A stretch of 64,000 nt of DNA, taken from assembly GCA_041746135.1 (NCBI GenBank), contig JBGTHQ010000002.1, forward strand, positions 1 through 64,000, in the 5' to 3' direction. A program made the translations under genes and the position numbers. The notes beneath the pieces were generated by a model. It saw nothing but the letters and a program-made list of their open reading frames with translations. It made no database searches and was not told the DNA's origin. Below, one piece after another: positions 28,701 through 37,906 of this stretch; position 1 is the stretch's first letter, and each line of letters begins with the position of its first letter. The DNA comes from Alg239-R122 sp041746135. Lineage in GTDB: Bacteria; Pseudomonadota; Alphaproteobacteria; Sphingomonadales; Sphingomonadaceae.

Positions 28701-30456
28701 CGGCATCGCGCACATGCAGCAGGAAATCGTGGATATAGCCGAGCTCGCCCTTGCCCAGCGGCGTGGGAACTTCTTCCAGCACGTCGAACCCGAAATTTTC
28801 CAGCACCGGCACCGCGTCTGACAAGGAGATGGCACCGCCCAACTGGTACAGCTTGAGCCGCAAATGATTGTCGGCATCACTTTTCAGCCGGTACAGCCGT
28901 GAAATACGGTCGCCCTTGTCCTCCAGCTGGCGCAGACGGGCGATGTCGACGGCGGCTTCCTTGCTGCCATAAGTCGACCGGTAGTTTGGCGGGAAAAATT
29001 CGCCATAGCGCACGGCCAGCGCATGGGCGCGGCTTTCCTCTCCCAATGCCGCGAGCTCTTCCTCGACTGCCGGCAGCCAGCCGCGCACCATCATCTTGAG
29101 CTGGCGGTCCAGCGCCTCGCTATCGGGAACCACGCCGTCGTTGCGCAGGTCGAGCGTGTAGCGCAGCAGCGCGACTTCGCCGTCTTCCAGCGTCATCGAC
29201 CGGTTCAGGATATCGGCATGCGATGCCTGCGACAGCATTGTTTCGATTTCCAGCCGCCTGACGGTCGAGACATCGTCGCGGGGCAACCATATGAACGCGA
29301 ACAGATGACGTTGCAAAGCCGATTTGACCGTGAGCAGTTTGGGCCGCGGCCGATCCGCGAGCGACATGGCGGTCAGCGCGACGCGTTCAAGGTCTTCCAG
29401 CGCGAAACCGAGCAATACGTCATGCGGCAACGCGGTCAGTGCGTGAACCAGCGCCTTGCCGGCATGACCGGCAGGATCGAACCCGAATTTTTTCATCAAT
29501 GCGGAAAGGTGCGCGCGCATGACCGGCAGCTTGTCGGGCGACAGTGCGAGCGCGGCACTGGTCCACACCCCGCCATGTACCGACAGGGCATCGATCCGGC
29601 CATCGCGCATGACCGGCGCGATGATCAGGTCGACCGGCACGCGGCGGTGCACAGTCGAAATCATGTTCGATTTGACCACCAGCGGGGAACGCCCCCCCTT
29701 TTCGAACCATCGGAATGCTTTATCGAGCGATGTTTTTGCGAGTAAAGGCGTGTCGTTGGACCGCGCGATGCCTAGCTTGTCCGAAACTTCGCCATCGCGG
29801 CCATAAGTCAGGTGCGCAAGCTGTGTCAGCTTTTGATCGAGAAACCAGCGCAGCAGATCCGCACCTTCGGTATCGGCAAGATGCTCCGCATCGCGGGCCA
29901 GCGCGGATTGCATGCGCGGCCAGTCTTTTACCGCAGCACGAACGTCTTGCAGGCTTTCGACGAGCGCGGACTTGAGCCGCCCGCGCAATTTCGCATCGGC
30001 CCGCTCGATTTCCATGTAGACGAACGATTCCCGCAATTCGCGATTGGCTTCATCCATATGGATTTCTTGCAGCACACCTTTTTCGTCGCGCCGCACCGTC
30101 AGCACGGGGTGGATAATGCGGTCGATATCCAGCCCGAAACCGGTTATAATCGATGCAATCGAGTCGACCAGAAACGGCATATCGTCATTGATAATGACGA
30201 CGCGCATGAGCCGCTTGCCGCTCGTTCCGACAATCGATTCCAGCTTGATCGCACAGCTGTCGGGGCTCCGCTTCCGCGCGGCTTCAAGGACAAATGCCGC
30301 GGCTTCGATACAGGCCGCATCGCCAAAATTTTCGTTTTCGCCCGGCAGCGCACTCTGCCGGAACGCCGACGCCAGTGCGTCGCGCAATTCTGTATCATGG
30401 GGGGATAGAGAGTGGGATTCGGTTCGTGTAGCATTCTGCCGCGGAGCTTTGGCCAT
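25750..30456 (-). CDS. NAD-specific glutamate dehydrogenase, large type
   Basis: A 1568-residue enzyme of the 180-kDa GDH class (about 1550-1620 residues): N-terminal ACT-like regulatory region, then the catalytic core with GGLRWSDRRDDFRTEI near residue 775 and GAKGGFFPKN about 25 residues later, and GCGDMSGDVFGNGMLLS further on. It deaminates glutamate to 2-oxoglutarate with NAD, mainly for growth on amino acids. The start at 30456 has a GAGGA site; a start 78 bases earlier looks worse. It stands alone, convergent with the efflux operon. Confidence 0.95.
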   Translation of the reverse strand: MAKAPRQNATRTESHSLSPHDTELRDALASAFRQSALPGENENFGDAACIEAAAFVLEAARKRSPDSCAIKLESIVGTSGKRLMRVVIINDDMPFLVDSIASIITGFGLDIDRIIHPVLTVRRDEKGVLQEIHMDEANRELRESFVYMEIERADAKLRGRLKSALVESLQDVRAAVKDWPRMQSALARDAEHLADTEGADLLRWFLDQKLTQLAHLTYGRDGEVSDKLGIARSNDTPLLAKTSLDKAFRWFEKGGRSPLVVKSNMISTVHRRVPVDLIIAPVMRDGRIDALSVHGGVWTSAALALSPDKLPVMRAHLSALMKKFGFDPAGHAGKALVHALTALPHDVLLGFALEDLERVALTAMSLADRPRPKLLTVKSALQRHLFAFIWLPRDDVSTVRRLEIETMLSQASHADILNRSMTLEDGEVALLRYTLDLRNDGVVPDSEALDRQLKMMVRGWLPAVEEELAALGEESRAHALAVRYGEFFPPNYRSTYGSKEAAVDIARLRQLEDKGDRISRLYRLKSDADNHLRLKLYQLGGAISLSDAVPVLENFGFDVLEEVPTPLGKGELGYIHDFLLHVRDAEKAGALIERSGVIESAITQVLRGQAEDDAFNQLIPAAALDQRATVWLRAWFRYLRQTGLAYGMNTVVDALRDAPLITHALIDLFRAKHDPGFAGGDDMEARTQAADDALGVIKRALTRVSAIDDDRLLRLFRSLVQAILRTNAFAPAAREALAFKIDSAKVPGLPAPLPWREVFVYSPSVEGIHLRAGPVARGGLRWSDRRDDFRTEILGLMKAQRVKNAVIVPTGAKGGFFPKNLPSPVADRDGWLAQGQAAYQLFIRTLLSITDNIVDGVVKHPVQVVIHDGEDPYFVVAADKGTASFSDVANAIAIERGFWLGDAFASGGSVGYDHKAMGITAKGAWISVQRHFAEMELDVQTQSITVAGCGDMSGDVFGNGMLLSKAIKLVAAFDHRHIFIDPDPDPATSWTERKRLFDMPRSSWDDYDKKLISKGGGVFPRDLKSIKLTAQMRTLLDVDHKVMEPGALIQAILQAEVDLMWFGGIGTYIKAATENNINVGDPANDALRINGKQLNCKVVGEGANLGVTQAGRIEFSLAGGRINTDFIDNSAGVDCSDNEVNIKIALNEAKRAGTLKEDARVKLLAKMTEDVGEIVLENNRLQALALSIAEQGGVEAVPSLIRLIETFEDSGRLDRTAEGLAGNEELHRRAQDDRGLTRPELAVLLSTAKLSLQHAIENSAIVSDPTMDSEVMAAFPPQMRQTQQQQILEHQLRGEIIATKVANRIINRMGLIHPFELAEEEGASLGHVAAAFVAAERLFEMYEVWHAIDTGVMPEATRLILFENAAAVLRSQMADLLRATTETTRPGAIVAELVEGVRQLSKKSDSLIAAEARLESARIVKKLTALDAPKEQAEMIAHLVKMDGAVGLARLSVNSGVKPEILTTAFSDLGAVLGLDWTQMTAARMSPSDPWERLLVAGLARDFQQMRLEFLARANTPDPVAFVEKWSEDNMSRIKQFRKLVSRAQQAIAPSVPMLAQIAGQARILLGR

Positions 30457-30593
30457 AAATATCCTCGATAAAGCCGGAATATTCTGACTTCCGGTCCATG
30501 GAGCTGTTATGCGCTTTTCCTTGGCAATGCTCAAGAGCTGTAATGTATAAAGTTGCGTGGCAACGTAATGAAATTACGTGACGCGTCCGCCGC

Positions 30594-32204
30594 TTACGAC
30601 GCGATCGCTTGAACCACCCTGTCGGTCAATTTGTCGTCGTCTGCCCGCGCGGCAACAATACCCAACGTGCCGTTTTCATCTCTGCGCGCGACCAGCACGA
30701 CAAATTCGGACCATCCCGTTTCGATTTCATCGAGCGATATGGGCGAGACGCTGCGCAACTGGGCATAGGCATCCTGCAATTTGCTGTCGGCCATGCTGGC
30801 AGGTTCGCCATCTTCCTCGCGGCGCACGCGGCGTTCTTCGCGAACGACCGCTTTCAGGCCGCCCTTATATTCGCTGAGATAATGCGCGAAATCGCCCACC
30901 GCCATCGTCTCGCGGTGCGCATGCGACAATGCAGTCGCATATTCGGTCAGCCGCGTCTTGTCGTAATTAATGCCGAAAACCAGTTTGACAACGGGAGTCA
31001 TCGGCGCGCGTTCCTGTATGGTGACGCCGGCTTCGTCGAGCAGTTCCTGGAATTTTTCCGGCTGGGCAGCAGCCATGACCGAAAAATCATAAGCCCGGCC
31101 CACAGCATTGTACAATGCCGAGCGGCTGCGTTCTTCCGAACGCTGGGCGTCATTTGCGATACTGCGCGCCTGCTGCAGCCAGTCGGACAGATCCGATTCC
31201 GCGGTAAGCGTTTCGGCTTCGGTTTCGGCAGCGGCGCCAATCTCCCCGCCGCTCGGCAACGCCGCGCCTTCGTAAAATTGTGCAGCCTGTAGTTGGTCCG
31301 GATCATCCTCCTCGGGAATGTCTTCGGTCAATTCGAGCATATCTTCCACGTCCGGTTGGGAAAAATCGGGGGACAGCGAAGCAAAAGAAGGGCTGGGCAG
31401 CATGTGGTCGTCATCGGCAGTGACCCCGTACGAAAGAGAGGCGCTTACGCCAAAATCGGGCGCGGGCAGATCGTCATAATCCTGCATTCCCGGCACGGCT
31501 CCGAAAGCAGCTGCCTCGTTATCTTGACTATCCGGCCGGTCGTCATCGCTGTCGGACAGCGGTCCGTCGGCCCATACCGGTCCCTGTTCGATATTGCGCG
31601 GTGCGGACAGGATCGCCTTGTCGACTTCATGCATCAACTCGTCGGTCGTCGCCTGGTCGGCCATTTCCTTCCAGTTGATCACGCCGCAGATAAAATCGAT
31701 CGTATCGTCGTCAGAGGAAAAGGGGAGGAGAATGCCGCGATACATGATCGTTGCGCCGCGCTGGTTCACAAACTCCGCTTCGAAACCGATCGGTGCCTGA
31801 TTGGCGATAATCTGCATGTAATGGTCGGTGATACGCGACAGAAGCGAGCGCGCGGGCACCTGGCTGATATAACCGATATCCTGATCGATACCGCATTCCT
31901 CGGCCAAAGCTTCGCCCAGATATTGAATCGCGGGATTCTCTAGCCCGGCGGTAAAGTCCAGCAATACGCTTTGCGAACCAAAATCGTCGATTTCTGCGGG
32001 GTTGAGATCCTCGATCGAGGGGAAATTATTCTCGCCAAGCAGCGCCGCCCAGAAATTATAGGCGCGCACATGCATGCGCCGCTCGTCCGTACCGAAACTG
32101 TGTTTGGCATCCATGACCGCATCGTCCGCATCGCCGTCATATAAGTCATGCACATCGGCGGCATCCGCGCCGCGGTCTGCATCAATTTCGCGATGATTAT
32201 CCAT
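30594..32204 (-). CDS. PAS_5-like domain protein with acidic linker
   Basis: A 536-residue protein. Residues about 50-190 resemble the PAS_5 family: RAYNFWAALLGENNFPSIED, GSQSVLLDFTAGLENPAIQY, and IMYRGILLPFSSDDDTIDFI. A long acidic, disordered-looking linker (about 210-340) and a helical C-terminal part (about 350-536, LVFGINYDKTRL, VREERRVRRE) follow. Such proteins are common in sphingomonads with no defined role; a cytoplasmic sensor or scaffold is plausible. No signal peptide. The start is placed at 32204 although the ribosome site is weak. Confidence 0.8.
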   Translation of the reverse strand: MDNHREIDADRGADAADVHDLYDGDADDAVMDAKHSFGTDERRMHVRAYNFWAALLGENNFPSIEDLNPAEIDDFGSQSVLLDFTAGLENPAIQYLGEALAEECGIDQDIGYISQVPARSLLSRITDHYMQIIANQAPIGFEAEFVNQRGATIMYRGILLPFSSDDDTIDFICGVINWKEMADQATTDELMHEVDKAILSAPRNIEQGPVWADGPLSDSDDDRPDSQDNEAAAFGAVPGMQDYDDLPAPDFGVSASLSYGVTADDDHMLPSPSFASLSPDFSQPDVEDMLELTEDIPEEDDPDQLQAAQFYEGAALPSGGEIGAAAETEAETLTAESDLSDWLQQARSIANDAQRSEERSRSALYNAVGRAYDFSVMAAAQPEKFQELLDEAGVTIQERAPMTPVVKLVFGINYDKTRLTEYATALSHAHRETMAVGDFAHYLSEYKGGLKAVVREERRVRREEDGEPASMADSKLQDAYAQLRSVSPISLDEIETGWSEFVVLVARRDENGTLGIVAARADDDKLTDRVVQAIAS

Positions 32205-32399
32205 ATAGTGCCCCGTTCCGTCATGGTCGCATGCCCCCTTGTGCGCGAATATGGTAAATCTTTCGTTAACCGGGCGGTGAAATGCATATAGCGCCCATGA
32301 CGAAATCGAAGCCCCTTGCACGGCAGGTCTTGCCAGAAGATAGGGAGGCTGGTAACGGGCATTTTCACACGCGGCGGAAATCCCGCAGCATCATGGCGC

Positions 32400-32475
32400 G
32401 CCGCTTTAGCTCAGTCGGTAGAGCATCGCATTCGTAATGCGGGGGTCAGAGGTTCGAATCCTCTAAGCGGCACCA
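32400..32475 (+). tRNA. tRNA-Thr (CGT)
   Basis: A 76-base tRNA with encoded CCA. Acceptor arms GCCGCTT and AAGCGGC pair; the anticodon loop in CGCATTCGTAATGCG carries CGT, and GGTTCGAATCC forms the T-arm. Its 3' half is repeated at 51013, so it is the attachment site for the tandem elements to its right. Confidence 0.97.
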
Positions 32476-32560
32476 TTCTTTCACTAGGATAAATCGGGGT
32501 TGGCTTGCGAAAGGCCGCAGATGTGCGTGCGTGCGTAGGTATGGCGTGGGTCATGCTTTG
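32431..32560. repeat. att copy 1: tRNA-Thr 3' half plus left arm
   Basis: The 47 bases at 32431-32477 recur exactly at 51013-51059. The following stretch of about 80 bases (CTTTCACTAGGATAAATCG, then GCGAAAGGCC and GGTATGGCGTGGGT) recurs, diverged, after copies 2 and 3. The shared downstream part is best explained as the left arm of each element. Confidence 0.9.
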
Positions 32561-32759
32561 CACTTATAAATCTAAAACTAATAATCGGACAAGCGAGAAA
32601 GATGGTTTGAGTAGACAGAGATTGTAACCTGTTCAGACTATTAGTACCGAAATATTTAGTTACGCTATATTCCAGACTTTCTCAAATTATTGGTTTTCCT
32701 TGCAGATAATTGAAAGAAATCGTTAGGATGGCTGACATTAGCGATCTGAGGAATATTGA
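32476..32759. other. Gap between tRNA-Thr and the nuclease-methyltransferase
   Basis: The first 85 bases are the element left arm. The rest is AT-rich and probably holds the promoter of the defence operon. A GAGGAA ribosome site sits just before 32760. No gene. Confidence 0.6.
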
Positions 32760-35033
32760 ATGCAAGTACCCGAAATCATTCAGCGTGGAATTGAATCCCA
32801 GCTGATATCGATCGATAGCGACAATAAAAATGTATCGTATCGCGCCCAGAACAAGAAATATCGACTAAGCGATCCGGAAGAGATAGTCCGTGCTGGCGCG
32901 TACGTCTCCTTGATTCTTGATTATGACTATCCTGCCGAACAGTTGGGTATAGAATATCCCGTTCCACATCGCGTTCCTAGCCTGACTGCCGACATCGTTG
33001 TCTTCAAGGACAAGGCACACAAAACCCCGTTTATCGTCGTTGAGTGCAAACGCGAAGAAGCCAGCAAGGGCGAGCTCGATCAGGCTGTCGAACAGGGGTT
33101 TGGTTACGCAAATTCGTTGAGCGCAGAATTCATGTGGATGACGTCTGGCATCCGCAATGACTATTTTAAGGTAGCCGGGTTCGGCGGGATGGAGCGCGAA
33201 GAGAACCGCGAACCAGACATTCCCAAGTTTGGTAAGACGGAATCTGCTGCTTACAAATATACTAAAGGCGGCGTAGACGGTTTCGACCTTGAAGTCGTTC
33301 AGGAAAACGAACTCACCCGTAAATTCAAGCAAGCTCACGATGCGCTTTGGGCGGGTGGCAAGCGGAATCCCGTCGAAGCTTTTGACGAGCTTGATAAGCT
33401 GATCTTCTGCAAAATTTGGGATGAGCGCAGACCTCGCAAGGCCGGCGATCCCTATGACTTCCAAGTCTTCAAAAACGATAAGGAGGGCGCATTAAAGAAG
33501 CGCGTTCAGGCCATTTATGAGGAAGGGCGAAAGAAGGATCCTGAGGTGTTTCAGGAAGGCATACGCTTATCCAATGCCGAACTACAAACCGTAGTCGGTT
33601 ATCTGGCCGATACGAACCTCAGTGAGACCGACCTCGACAGCAAAGGTCGTGCTTTCGAAACCTTTATGACCGGGTTCTTCCGAGGCGAGTTTGGCCAGTA
33701 CTTTACCCCGCGGAACATCGTGAAATTTATCGTCGAAGCTCTGCCGATCACGAATGAAAGTGCGGTAATTGACACCTCCTGCGGTAGTGGCGGTTTCTTG
33801 CTTCACGCGCTTGATAAGGTTCGCCGAACCGCGGACAAGATGGCCGAGGACGGCTATTTTGAGCAGGATAGCCGTCAGCATTGGAAGCACTGGCACGATT
33901 TCGCCGAGAATAACCTATACGGAATCGAGATTTCCGAAGGCATCGCCCGCACTGCCAAGATGAACATGATCATCCACGATGACGGCCATACGAATGTGAT
34001 TTCGCATGACGGACTGGAATCGATCGACGCGATGCGACGCGCGACAGGCAATCAAGGTTTCGCGCCTGATAGCTTCGACTTCATCATCACTAACCCGCCC
34101 TTTGGCTCCAAGGTGAAGCTGTCGGAAAAAAGCTACCTTCAGGACTATGATCTGGGCCGCAAGGATGTCGACTGGGTCGACGCCAAGCTAAAAAACGTGC
34201 GTGTGATGCAAAAGCCGATTGGCAACGGAGATGAGGTTATCCGTTTGTCATTTACCGATAAGCACCGCGATCAGCAGACGACCGAAGTACTCTTCATTGA
34301 ACAGTGCCACCGCTTCCTTAAACCGGGCGGCTATGTGGCCATGGTCATCCCCGACAGCATTCTGACCAATTCATCAATGCAATATGTCCGTAACTGGATC
34401 GAGGAGCATTGGCGGATTGTCAGCGTAGTTTCGCTTCCGCAATTTGCCTTTGCCGCCAATGGCGCTGGCGTGAAAAGCTCTGTCCTTTTTTTGAAGAAAT
34501 ACCCGCCTAAAGTTACGGCAGCGATCCAGCAAGCCAAGGAAAAGGCACAAGATCGCTTGCATGACAGTAAGGAAGGCGGTGTCGCATTGGAGAAGCTGAT
34601 CGCCGAAAAAAAAGCCGTACTCAAGCGCGGCGATGCCGAATGTCAGCGCATTGATAAGGAACTTGTGGCGAAGGTTGAATCACTTTCCCATCAGGGCAAT
34701 CTCACCGCCGCGGACAAGCGCTCGCTCAAAGCCGAAGCGGACGAGGCCAAGCTCGGACATATGAAAACCGAAGCGTTCGAACTTTGGAAAGCCGAAACCA
34801 ACGAAGAGTACAATGACCGTATCGAAAATCTGCGCGAGACGCTGAACGATGAATATTTGACTGAGGTAAAATCAGAGGTTGCCGATTATGAAATCTACAT
34901 GGCAATAGCCGAGGACATTGGTTACGACGCGACCGGCAGGCCAACCGCAGTCAATGAATTGGAGACCGTTGCGGCTGATCTGAGTCGCTTCATCACACAT
35001 ATTGAGGCTGGAGTATCGCGCCCTTTTGTATAA
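32760..35033 (+). CDS. Fused restriction nuclease and N6-adenine methyltransferase
   Basis: A 757-residue protein. The N-terminal HsdR_N-like nuclease has D78 in LTADIVVF and VECK (E95, K97), a complete PD-(D/E)xK site. The methyltransferase domain (about 270-600) has motif I DTSCGSGGFL (338-347) and catalytic NPPF (445-448), like HsdM. A charged coiled-coil-like stretch (about 605-700) follows. A single nuclease-methylase chain with a separate specificity subunit next door recalls BcgI-type (type IIB/IIG) systems. All key residues are present, so it should be active. Confidence 0.92.
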   Translation: MQVPEIIQRGIESQLISIDSDNKNVSYRAQNKKYRLSDPEEIVRAGAYVSLILDYDYPAEQLGIEYPVPHRVPSLTADIVVFKDKAHKTPFIVVECKREEASKGELDQAVEQGFGYANSLSAEFMWMTSGIRNDYFKVAGFGGMEREENREPDIPKFGKTESAAYKYTKGGVDGFDLEVVQENELTRKFKQAHDALWAGGKRNPVEAFDELDKLIFCKIWDERRPRKAGDPYDFQVFKNDKEGALKKRVQAIYEEGRKKDPEVFQEGIRLSNAELQTVVGYLADTNLSETDLDSKGRAFETFMTGFFRGEFGQYFTPRNIVKFIVEALPITNESAVIDTSCGSGGFLLHALDKVRRTADKMAEDGYFEQDSRQHWKHWHDFAENNLYGIEISEGIARTAKMNMIIHDDGHTNVISHDGLESIDAMRRATGNQGFAPDSFDFIITNPPFGSKVKLSEKSYLQDYDLGRKDVDWVDAKLKNVRVMQKPIGNGDEVIRLSFTDKHRDQQTTEVLFIEQCHRFLKPGGYVAMVIPDSILTNSSMQYVRNWIEEHWRIVSVVSLPQFAFAANGAGVKSSVLFLKKYPPKVTAAIQQAKEKAQDRLHDSKEGGVALEKLIAEKKAVLKRGDAECQRIDKELVAKVESLSHQGNLTAADKRSLKAEADEAKLGHMKTEAFELWKAETNEEYNDRIENLRETLNDEYLTEVKSEVADYEIYMAIAEDIGYDATGRPTAVNELETVAADLSRFITHIEAGVSRPFV

Positions 35034-35104
35034 GCCCCGATCTGGACGGAGCACTTAGCTTTGTTGCAGATTGGGGTGAAATAGACCGGCGCTGGGACCC
35101 TGTC

Positions 35105-36427
35105 ATGGTCCGTTTTAGCCGTCTTGCTTCAACAGCGAACTATCCTCTTGCGCGTGTCGCAAATTTGCTGAGGCGACGCCCTCAATATGGAGCAAACGAA
35201 CGCGGGCTTGATCGAACAGAACCTTCTCAGATGCGGTACATCCGTATCACTGACGTAGATAGTGTCGGGAGACTGGTGCCCGGCTTAGGTGCAACTGCGG
35301 AAGTTTCTGATAACCGCTATTTGTTGAACGATAACGATATTCTACTGGCCCGAAGCGGAAACACTGCTGGCAAGAGTTACATGTATTCGGCGACAGACGG
35401 CCCGGCAATTTTCGCTGGCTACATGATCCGCTTCGCCTTCGATCCGGAAAAAGTGAATCCGGCATTCGCGTTCATTTACACACAGTTGCCAGTCTATCAC
35501 CTATGGGTTCAAGCGACCCGCCGTTTGACGGGGCAGCCAAATATAAATGCAGAAGAATATCGCAGCCTCACCATTCCGATTCCTCCTGATGAGATACAGG
35601 ATCGAATAATTGATCAATACGGCGCGGCAATGGGAGCTTTTAAGCAGGCTGCTGCCGAAGCCGCTGGCCTGCTCGCTTCGATTGATGATTATCTCATATC
35701 TGAACTTGGTATCGATCTGCCGCCAGAGATCGAAAACACGCTGGCCAACCGCACCTTCCGAGTGTCGGCTTCGAAACTCAATGGGTGGAGATTCGATGCT
35801 CGTGTGCACCAATCCGATTTCTCGCTGCGCTCTAATACGATGGATTCATTATCACTCGGTCAGTGCTGCTTCGTAAATCCACGCACATCATTTCGCGGAT
35901 TGAGTGATGAAGACGGTGCAGGATTCGTTCCTATGGATGCGATTTCGGACCGGCTTGGCATCGTCGAATACCTTTCGGAGCGATCGATTTCTGAATGCGT
36001 CGGATATACTACCTTCCGGGATCGTGATGTGTTGTGGGCCAAGATCACGCCGTGCATGGAAAACGGTAAATCGGCTGTCGTTGATAATCTGGAAAATGGT
36101 GTCGGTTTTGGCTCGACCGAATTTTATGTCATCCGCCCGCGCAGCTCTGAGGTTTCTTCGGATTACATCCATGCCCTCTTGCGGCTGGGCAGGGTTCGGC
36201 AAGAGGCAACACGTTTCTTCACCGGGTCATCCGGCCATCAGCGGGTGGATGATTTTTTCCTGCGCAAGCTCGTCATCCCGGTCCCGTCTTTAGACCTCCA
36301 GGCCAATCTGATCGAGGCCATTCGGAATAAGCGCGACCAAGCGATTGATCTGGAAAAGAAGGCCGCCGCCGAATTGGAAGCCGCCAAACGCGAGATCGAG
36401 GCGATCCTGTTGGGAGGAGCGGCATGA
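35105..36427 (+). CDS. DNA specificity subunit (HsdS-like)
   Basis: A 440-residue protein with two target-recognition halves, each ending in a helical spacer: the first with LTGQPNINAEEYRSLTIPIP (about 140-160) and helix FKQAAAEAAGLLASIDDYL, the second with FFTGSSGHQRVDDFFLRKL and KKAAAELEAAKREIEAILL. It should direct the fused enzyme to a two-part DNA site. The ATG at 35105 has no ribosome site. The frame is open 28 codons further back without ATG, GTG or TTG, so an unusual start (for example CTG near 35042) is possible. Confidence 0.9.
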   Translation: MVRFSRLASTANYPLARVANLLRRRPQYGANERGLDRTEPSQMRYIRITDVDSVGRLVPGLGATAEVSDNRYLLNDNDILLARSGNTAGKSYMYSATDGPAIFAGYMIRFAFDPEKVNPAFAFIYTQLPVYHLWVQATRRLTGQPNINAEEYRSLTIPIPPDEIQDRIIDQYGAAMGAFKQAAAEAAGLLASIDDYLISELGIDLPPEIENTLANRTFRVSASKLNGWRFDARVHQSDFSLRSNTMDSLSLGQCCFVNPRTSFRGLSDEDGAGFVPMDAISDRLGIVEYLSERSISECVGYTTFRDRDVLWAKITPCMENGKSAVVDNLENGVGFGSTEFYVIRPRSSEVSSDYIHALLRLGRVRQEATRFFTGSSGHQRVDDFFLRKLVIPVPSLDLQANLIEAIRNKRDQAIDLEKKAAAELEAAKREIEAILLGGAA

Positions 36428-37905
36428 GCACAACTTTTGGCGGCGTCAAAGCCATGTCACTTGGCGGTTTTTTCTGCGTTCGCGGCTTTGCAACCTTGCG
36501 TGATATTGCGCGCTGTTCCTTTGCCGACCCTGCCTATCAGCGCGAATTGAAACCCGAGCACCGTGACGATATCAAACGCTATTTTGAGGCAGGCGAGTAT
36601 CTCTTCTTCCCTGAAATCGTGCTCTCCACCACGTTGGAAGTAGATTATGAGAAAGCAGGCGCCCCCACGAACGACCCTCTCGCAGGACTACTTAAGGGAC
36701 GAAAGTTTCGGTCCAACGTCAACGATCTGCGTGTAAACACCTATGCGAGCCGTTTTGATGTGGTTGTGCCAGATGGCTTCCGCCCATTCAAGCGCATAGA
36801 CGGCAACCACCGGCTCAGCGCGATTGAAGACCTTATCGATGAATCATTCGACCGGTACGTAGCCCCTTTTTGTATCATCTTGTTGGACAAAAAGGACGCG
36901 GTGCAAAACGAGAAAGCACTGTTCCATAACATCAACTCCAAGGCGCGACCACTTACATCTGAAGAGTCATTCAAGGGCATAATCGATGACGCGGCAGGCT
37001 TTTCCGACGACGTATTGGAAGCCCAATTCGGGCAGGAATATCTGCAATGTCGCGAGCTCTGCGAGCGTCTGAATTTCGCCTACCTTCCCAATTTGAAACC
37101 CGTGTTCGGCAAAGCCACTGGCAGCGTTGAATGCCACCGTTCAACTCTCATCCTTTCGTTGCAAGATATTGCGGGGCAATTCGACCGCCTCAAAATCTCA
37201 CCACTTCCGACAACTGATGCCGTTTTCGAGGCCATTCGCGCCGTCAATGAGATCTACGCTGACCAGCGGCTTCGGAAGTGCAAGGCGCAAGGCATGTTTG
37301 CCGCCTTCCTTTTCTGGCAGCTCAATCCGAATGCCAACGCTGGCCAGATAAGCCAGTTCACTAATTGGGTGCTACGGACCCACCAGTATGAGCTGGAAAC
37401 AATCAATACGGCCGATCTGATCAAAATCTTCGAAAAGGTCGCGATGTCACGCAAGCGCCAAATCTTTATCTCGATGGCGTTCTCGGAGGCGACCAAGCCA
37501 AATTATGATGCGATCAAGGCTGCGGTCAATGACCTAAACACCAAGCACAAGCTTGACATCAAGCTACGCGAAATCCGCGTGGATCAATTCGACACGGGCT
37601 ATTCTTATGAAATCAACCAAGAGATCTTGGACCTGATTGAAAGCTCCGGCCTCCTGATCGCCGACTTGTCGGGCGGCAATAAGAATGTGCACCATGAGAT
37701 CGGATATTTGATGGGCTTGAACCGTGGACGCGGGCTTGCCGACGAGAACTTTCTTCTCGTCCACAATGAACAAATGGGTGACCCATCGAAAGAGATTGGT
37801 TTTAACCTTGCTGGCATCAAGCAGCTTCGGGTGAAAGATACGAACGGTCTGCGGGAAGAAGTAAAAAAGCAAGTCGAGCTATTTTACGGATTACATGGAG
37901 AGTGA
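36424..37905 (+). CDS. DGQHR/DndB-like protein fused to a deoxyribosyltransferase/TIR-like domain
   Basis: A 493-residue protein with two parts. Residues about 20-320 resemble the DGQHR family (DndB-like): FADPAYQRELKPEHRDDI, IDGNHRLSAIEDL (DGNHR at 126-130) and LFHNINSKARPLTSEES. Residues 344-493 look like nucleoside 2-deoxyribosyltransferase or TIR-like folds: RQIFISMAFSE, DLIESSGLLIADLSGGNKNV, and HHEIGYLMGL, with E425 in the position of the catalytic glutamate. The latter fold often cleaves NAD or nucleotides in defence proteins. Its ATG overlaps the specificity-subunit stop as ATGA, so it is translated with the restriction system. Confidence 0.75.
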   Translation: MSTTFGGVKAMSLGGFFCVRGFATLRDIARCSFADPAYQRELKPEHRDDIKRYFEAGEYLFFPEIVLSTTLEVDYEKAGAPTNDPLAGLLKGRKFRSNVNDLRVNTYASRFDVVVPDGFRPFKRIDGNHRLSAIEDLIDESFDRYVAPFCIILLDKKDAVQNEKALFHNINSKARPLTSEESFKGIIDDAAGFSDDVLEAQFGQEYLQCRELCERLNFAYLPNLKPVFGKATGSVECHRSTLILSLQDIAGQFDRLKISPLPTTDAVFEAIRAVNEIYADQRLRKCKAQGMFAAFLFWQLNPNANAGQISQFTNWVLRTHQYELETINTADLIKIFEKVAMSRKRQIFISMAFSEATKPNYDAIKAAVNDLNTKHKLDIKLREIRVDQFDTGYSYEINQEILDLIESSGLLIADLSGGNKNVHHEIGYLMGLNRGRGLADENFLLVHNEQMGDPSKEIGFNLAGIKQLRVKDTNGLREEVKKQVELFYGLHGE

Positions 37906-37906
37906 T

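Noticed and set aside
26143..28821. An 892-codon plus-strand frame opposite the glutamate dehydrogenase
   Set aside because: Antisense shadow of the real gene; the sequence has no protein-like domains.
32760..35033. BREX PglX or plain type I HsdM
   Set aside because: The N-terminal nuclease motif and the adjacent specificity subunit fit a fused nuclease-methylase better; no BREX genes are nearby.
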